Below, one piece after another: positions 59,527 through 64,000 of a stretch of DNA of 64,000 bases. The translations under genes were made by a program, and so were the position numbers. The stretch spans positions 12,110,136 through 12,174,135 of the forward strand of contig JACGWO010000013.1 of assembly GCA_034509735.1 (NCBI GenBank). The letters are read 5' to 3'. The notes under the pieces were generated by a model. That model worked only from the letters and a program-made list of their open reading frames with translations, had not been told where the DNA came from and ran no database searches. This DNA comes from Sesamum alatum. Taxonomy: Eukaryota > Streptophyta > Magnoliopsida > Lamiales > Pedaliaceae. Each line of letters starts with the position of its first letter. The first letter of the stretch is position 1.

Positions 59527-62500
59527 ATGGGACAAGTCGACCCAGCTTTCATCCAAGCCCTCGAGCACCGCCCCAAGCCCCACCCCGTCTCCGCCGCGAA
59601 CATCCCAACAATCGACCTCTCCCCGCTGCAACTCCCGCCGGGCGCCCCGTCAGGTTTAGTATCGGAAATAGGCGACGCCTGCCGGGACTGGGGGTTTTTC
59701 CAGGCGATAAATCACGGGGTGCCCTCGAAATGCCGCCGGGAGATAGAATCAGCGTCCCGGAAATTCTTCGCGCTTCCGAAAGAGGAGAAGCGAAAGGTGG
59801 GGAGGGATGAGGAAAACCCTTTCGGATATTACGATGGTGAGCACACGAAGAACGTCAGGGACTGGAAGGAAGTGTTTGATTTTGCTGTCAAGGATCCGGT
59901 TGTCGTTCCGGCTTCGCATGTGCCTGACGATGTCGAGGTCAAGGAACTGTTCAATAAGTGGCCTGAGAACCTGCCTGAATTGAGGTATGTGTAGTTGGCT
60001 CTTCTTCCAGAATTTGGGGAAAATCTAGATCGAACCTCGATCAAACCTGAACCAATCACATGGCAAATATCATACACTTGACATGTAAAATAACCAATCA
60101 CAGCAAGTTTGAAACTCCTTTCTCTATAATTGATTTTGTTTGGCCAAATTTGATTCGGGTAAAATTGTTTCCAGAATCTATTGAGTTGGTTTGTATGGTT
60201 GCGAAGAAAAATAATTTTTTGTTATAGTTGCAATGGTAAAAAAAATAAAAATAAAATGAAAATCAATGGTAGTATTAATCCATCATGGCTATTAGCTAAT
60301 TTCAAAGACAAGGTCCAAATACTCGAGATAGCTAAAACTAGTGACAAATATTTTGATGGTAACTAAAATTATTGAAAATGACGAATAACTATATATGATA
60401 CTCCAAAAAATTGACTTTTTCATTATGCTATAAATAACCACGGCTAAAACCGCGGTAAATCAATACTATTAATCATGTTAAACAAAATTATACAAAAATT
60501 TAAATTTTTATTACGATTAATCAATACTTTCGTGGTTTTCAGTAGTTGATCAAAATATTTACCATGGTTTTGTCCATAGTTAATGTTTTGGCCATATTTA
60601 CAAAAATAACATAAAAAATTGTTGCAAATTTGTGATTAATTTGTATTCGTCATGGGTTTTTTTTTTTTTAAGAGGGAAATAGAATTTTATTCAAAATGGT
60701 CCAAGCCAGCCACGGTATTTTTTTGGACCATAGAAATTAACCATAGCAAAAGATTATATTTTGTGTAGTGTGGTAAAAACTTAAGGTTTATTAGACTGTT
60801 GGTGATAATTATTGATTTGTCTGTTTTATAACAATTTTTAAGTTCAATTTATTGCAATGTATAGGGAATAATTTATGTGTTAATGTTTGTTGTTGATTAC
60901 TAAGAAAAGTTGTGGAGAAAGGTGGCAATTCTGAATTTTCTTTATTATAGTTAGATCATAGAAACATCTTTTACTATATGAATAATTACACAGATACCTG
61001 ATGTTTTCTGACATCATGTACGTAGTGTAATTAATGAAAAAATCAATGATATATTAAATAAATATGTAGATATATATCAATGATATGGAATGTTATACAG
61101 TGAAATTATTCTAATAATAACGATGATTGTTGTAACTTGATCATAATTAAAGGGAGGGAAAAATGTATTATTTGTCCCTTAATTGACCATAATTAAAGAG
61201 AGGGAAAAAAGTACTTTTTGTTTACTTTGGATATAATTTTGAAATTGAGGACAATAATTTAAAAAAATATTTCCCTTTTGATTCATTTTCTATCGAAAAA
61301 TGTCAATTTTGCCCGAAAAAGGGGTTGTAATATGCCAAAAATATGCCTTTTCCGCAATTTCGAAAATCAATTGGATACTGCGTTTGAAGATTGCATATTT
61401 CAGGGAGGCATGTGAAGAGCACATCAACGAAATGGAAACACTAGCTTTCAAGTTACTAGAACTCATATGCTTGAGCTTGGGCTTGCAGAAAGATCGTTTA
61501 AACGGCTTCTTCAACGACCAAACGAGCAGGGTTAGGCTCAACTACTATCCGCCCTGCCCTGCTCCTCATCTTACTCTTGGAGTCGGTAGACACAAGGACA
61601 CCGGCGTCTTGACCATCCTTGCTCAGGATGACGTTGCAGGTCTTGAAGTGAAGAGGAAGACCGATGGAGAATGGATCCTCGTGAAACCTAGCCCGGATGC
61701 TTATATCATCAACGTCGGTGATATAATCCAGGTAACGTTTGAATTTGAAGTTTGAGTTTCCTCAGCTGGCTAATCTCTTGTCAAGATTTTCTTTGAACTT
61801 GAGTTTTGAACTGTTAGGAAAACGAAAAATAGATTGAGAAAATCAAACAAAAGAACGACAAAGAAACGCGTGGTATGTGGCTTATTGGAGATAAGTTGCT
61901 CCTACATTTCTCTTATCAAGATAGAATGTCCGTTATATTACAGTAGCAGACGGCCACCCATCAACTATATTAACTAGATTCATATATACGAATGTCTAAA
62001 TATAGAACGTTTGTAATATTTATAAATATGTCTCCGAGAATAAAGTTGGGGTAGGCTCCACAAACTCCAACAACTCTACTTGATCGATATATGGATATGT
62101 TCACACATAGAATCCTTCTACACTTGTAAAATTACAAAAAATACCTCGTTGGGTCGATTTTGACATTGATGTTCACTTGTAGAACACTTGTAAAATCACA
62201 AATATATGTGCCTAATTAGAATAGATTAAGTTGGTTCACGGGCCACAAACTCCAACACTAACTCAATTTGATGTATGGACGTTTGTACATATATACAATG
62301 CCCGTAACACTTGTAAAATTACAAATACACCCCTGAGAACGAAGTAGGTTCACTCTCCATGTACTCTAGCACTGATCTTGATTGATCTTTCCGTATACAG
62401 GTATGGAGCAACGACAAGTATGAGAGCGTAGAACATAGGGTGGTGGTGAACTCCGATAAGGAAAGGTTTTCGATTCCTTATTTCCTGTATCCATCGCACT

Positions 62501-62655
62501 ACACATGGGTGGAGCCGCTGGAGGAGCTGGTGAACGAGCAAAACCCGGCCAGATTCAAGAGGTATAACTGGGGAAAGTTCCGTGCTACTCGAAACCGGGG
62601 TAACTTCAAGAAGCTTGATGTTGAAAACATTCAGATATCGCATTTCAGGATTTGA
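59527..62655 (+). CDS. 2-oxoglutarate/Fe(II)-dependent dioxygenase, three exons
   Basis: Predicted soluble, probably cytosolic oxygenase that couples oxidation of a small molecule to decarboxylation of 2-oxoglutarate. The substrate is unknown. Exons are 59527-59984, 61404-61731 and 62401-62655; introns begin GT and end AG, and joined they give 346 residues with no stop. The ATG lies in a good context (CCATGGG). The N-terminal DIOX_N domain is about residues 25-130 (IPTIDLSPL, WGFFQAINHG). The catalytic domain shows NYYPPCP, HxD at H216/D218, distal H274 in EHRVVVN, and RxS at R284/S286 for 2-oxoglutarate. All are intact. The whole resembles the Arabidopsis At3g19000/At3g19010 type of the plant DOXC class, by memory of the family. 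It is the only apparently intact host gene here. Confidence 0.93.
59985..61403 (+). other. intron 1 of the dioxygenase (1419 bp) with CACTA-like insert
   Basis: Donor GAG|GTATGT and acceptor TTTCAG|GG. At 60399-60780 there is a probable CACTA-type non-autonomous element: left end TACTCCAAAAAATTGAC (two changes from CACTACAAAAA) and right end TTTTGTGTAGTG, with CCACGG/CCGCGG subterminal motifs near 60440-60455 and 60707-60716. Flanking triplets are TGA and TGG. The rest is AT-rich. Confidence 0.6.
61732..62400 (+). other. intron 2 of the dioxygenase (669 bp) with degenerate repeats
   Basis: Donor CAG|GTAACG and acceptor ATACAG|GT. From about 61960 to 62370 a unit recurs loosely: CACTTGTAAAATTACAAA at about 62124, 62188 and 62311, and CCACAAACTCCAACA at about 62057 and 62242. 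This is a decayed tandem array of about 120-185 bp units. Confidence 0.6.
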
Positions 62656-62752
62656 AGAAATTTTTACCATTTATCATCAGACATCAGCCAAAGTTCTAGT
62701 AGAGTTAAAGCAATTTGGCTATCTTCAATGAGCAGTACTGTGCTGTACATGA

Positions 62753-62758
62753 AATAAA
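62753..62758 (+). terminator. candidate poly(A) signal of the dioxygenase
   Basis: AATAAA about 100 bp after the stop codon, just before the downstream MITE. Confidence 0.4.
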
Positions 62759-62837
62759 CTCTCAAGAAAGGAAACAATTAAGGCCTGAATTCAAATGATT
62801 TTTTGTTGCTTTTGCTGCTGAAATTCTAAATAATTAC

Positions 62838-63196
62838 TTCTTTATTGGGGTTAATGTAATTTACCTCCCTATGATATTGTAAATGAGCAAATTACCCCCC
62901 CTATGAAAAATAATAGCAATTTACCTCCATATGTTCTTTAAAATGGAGCAAATTACCTTTCTCTAAGGAAGTAAATTGCTTCATTTTAATAAACAAGGGG
63001 AGATATATTGATTCATTTTAAAAACACAAGGAAGTAAATTGCTATGTTGTTTTTCTTAATTTTAATAAACAAGGGGAGTTATATTGATTCATATTTAAAA
63101 ACACAAGGAAGTAAATTGCTATTTTATTTTTCATAAGGGGGTAGTTTACTCATTTACAATATCACGAGGCTGCTTGCATTTTTCCCCTTCTTTATT
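62838..63196. mobile_element. fold-back MITE, copy 2, with 9 bp target duplication
   Basis: The element at 62847-63187 begins GGGG and ends CCCC, flanked by TTCTTTATT at 62838-62846 and 63188-63196. The ends are complementary in part (CTCATTTACAATATCA near the right end pairs with TGATATTGTAAATGAG near the left). The interior holds a duplicated block of about 80 bp (TTTTAATAAACAAGGGGAG...GGAAGTAAATTGCTAT, starting near 62976 and 63059). A 9 bp duplication points to Mutator-type transposition. Related to 58607-58851. Confidence 0.78.
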
Positions 63197-64000
63197 AGTG
63201 AAATTCTCATGAAATATATAAAACTACAAAGATGTTTATTTTCTATTTTTGTCTGTTCTAAAATGCTTGGCAGATTTTCTGTTTTATTGTTATTTAAATG
63301 GGTTTTTGACCCTCTTGTTTAAATTTAATAAAGGAAAAATGATTTTTTTTTTCCAGATATTGGTAAGATATACACGCGTTCTGCATATTTCAAGTCTTTT
63401 TAAGTAGTAAGACCATGTGAAATAATTTTAGATATAAAATTCAGAAAAAGAACAAATATAATTCTAATTACTTTGATAAAAAATTACAAATGAATGGCGA
63501 TAAAATTTATTTTTACTATATGAAAATACTTTTAGTTTTAAAGTTGAAGTATAAATTTTCATAAATATTTTATAGGAATTATATTTTCATTCTTTGGATG
63601 CATGGAGAAATTACATATATAATTCATATTATAATTTTTTTAATATTGAATATCGTAGGTTTGTTCTTCTACATTTGCAATGCTTACACAAACACAATAT
63701 TCCACAAACTACTAAATTCATATAAGTTTGCTTAACATTCGTACATATTTTTTGTAGAATATTTTATTCTATTATAGATATTTTTACATTAATAATGTTT
63801 TATCTATCTTTTTAGGTACATTTATTGTATTTTTGTGATTGTTCAAAGAAAACAAAGGATTTGAAAGTTTCATATATAGTAGTTTGAAGATAAATATATA
63901 CATCTAAACAAGTTTATATATATGTTTGAGTTTTACTTATTGGAATTATTTTATGATCAATCGTAAATTCATGAATAATTAATTTTTGCCTTTTAGTACT
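63197..64000. other. AT-rich intergenic sequence at the window end
   Basis: No open frame with features, no recognised repeat. Very AT-rich throughout. Confidence 0.5.

Noticed and set aside
61300..61755. 151-codon frame starting in dioxygenase intron 1
   Set aside because: It is exon 2 read through from intron sequence. The splice acceptor at 61401-61403 joins exactly in phase with exon 1.

Overview
The window looks like angiosperm nuclear DNA, most likely from a eudicot. I cannot name the species. It is AT-rich, packed with plant-type LTR retrotransposons, a plant L1-type LINE, MITE-like fold-back elements and a Mutator-like element, and it carries one ordinary intron-containing plant gene. 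There is no prokaryotic organisation; almost all coding capacity is transposon-derived and broken.

Layout, left to right. 1-4673 is the 3' half of a Ty1/copia element (D): integrase-RT-RNase H, then a 2.0 kb LTR. 4674-9505 is a decayed LINE on the + strand, interrupted at about 5458-6085 by a small element with GTGTC-rich ends. 9600-21779 is an old minus-strand copia with a 291 bp LTR (A'), split by a complete + strand copia (E, 9956-19834, 2.2 kb LTRs, 5 bp target duplication CAGCT) and cut at 21780 by a third copia (B, minus, 21780 to about 29927). 29928-30363 is orphan sequence. 30364-50541 is a fourth copia (C, minus) whose 3' LTR was split by a young Ty3/gypsy Athila-like element (F, 31812-42618, target duplication AACGT). 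50542-51320 is AT-rich and holds a possible SINE. 51321-57657 is a Mutator-like element with about 125 bp terminal inverted repeats and a broken FAR1-type transposase. 57658-64000 is the gene-bearing end: a three-exon 2-oxoglutarate/Fe(II) dioxygenase gene (59527-62655), with fold-back MITEs on both sides and a CACTA-like insert in intron 1.

The nesting gives a relative history. A' was present before E and B. C was present before F. F is the youngest: its LTRs differ only by two single-base homopolymer indels over about 520 bp, against roughly 1.6% by eye between the E LTRs. B, C, D and E share one LTR core block. B, C and E, whose 5' ends are visible, also share a leader of about 1.9 kb between primer-binding site and gag, so they look like one extended copia clade.

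The most interesting observations are these. (1) The Athila-like element's 3' LTR stops about 720 bp short yet is flush with a perfect target duplication, as if an abnormally primed cDNA had integrated. (2) Short hairpins with a compensatory base-pair change recur in that element's LTRs and after pol. (3) The copia leaders carry a paired CACGAGTCGTG motif and a GC-rich tract. (4) A FAR1-type Mutator element carries exon-like sequence. (5) A GGGG...CCCC fold-back family, one copy with a 9 bp target duplication, brackets the dioxygenase gene. All alignments were done by eye; none was computed.
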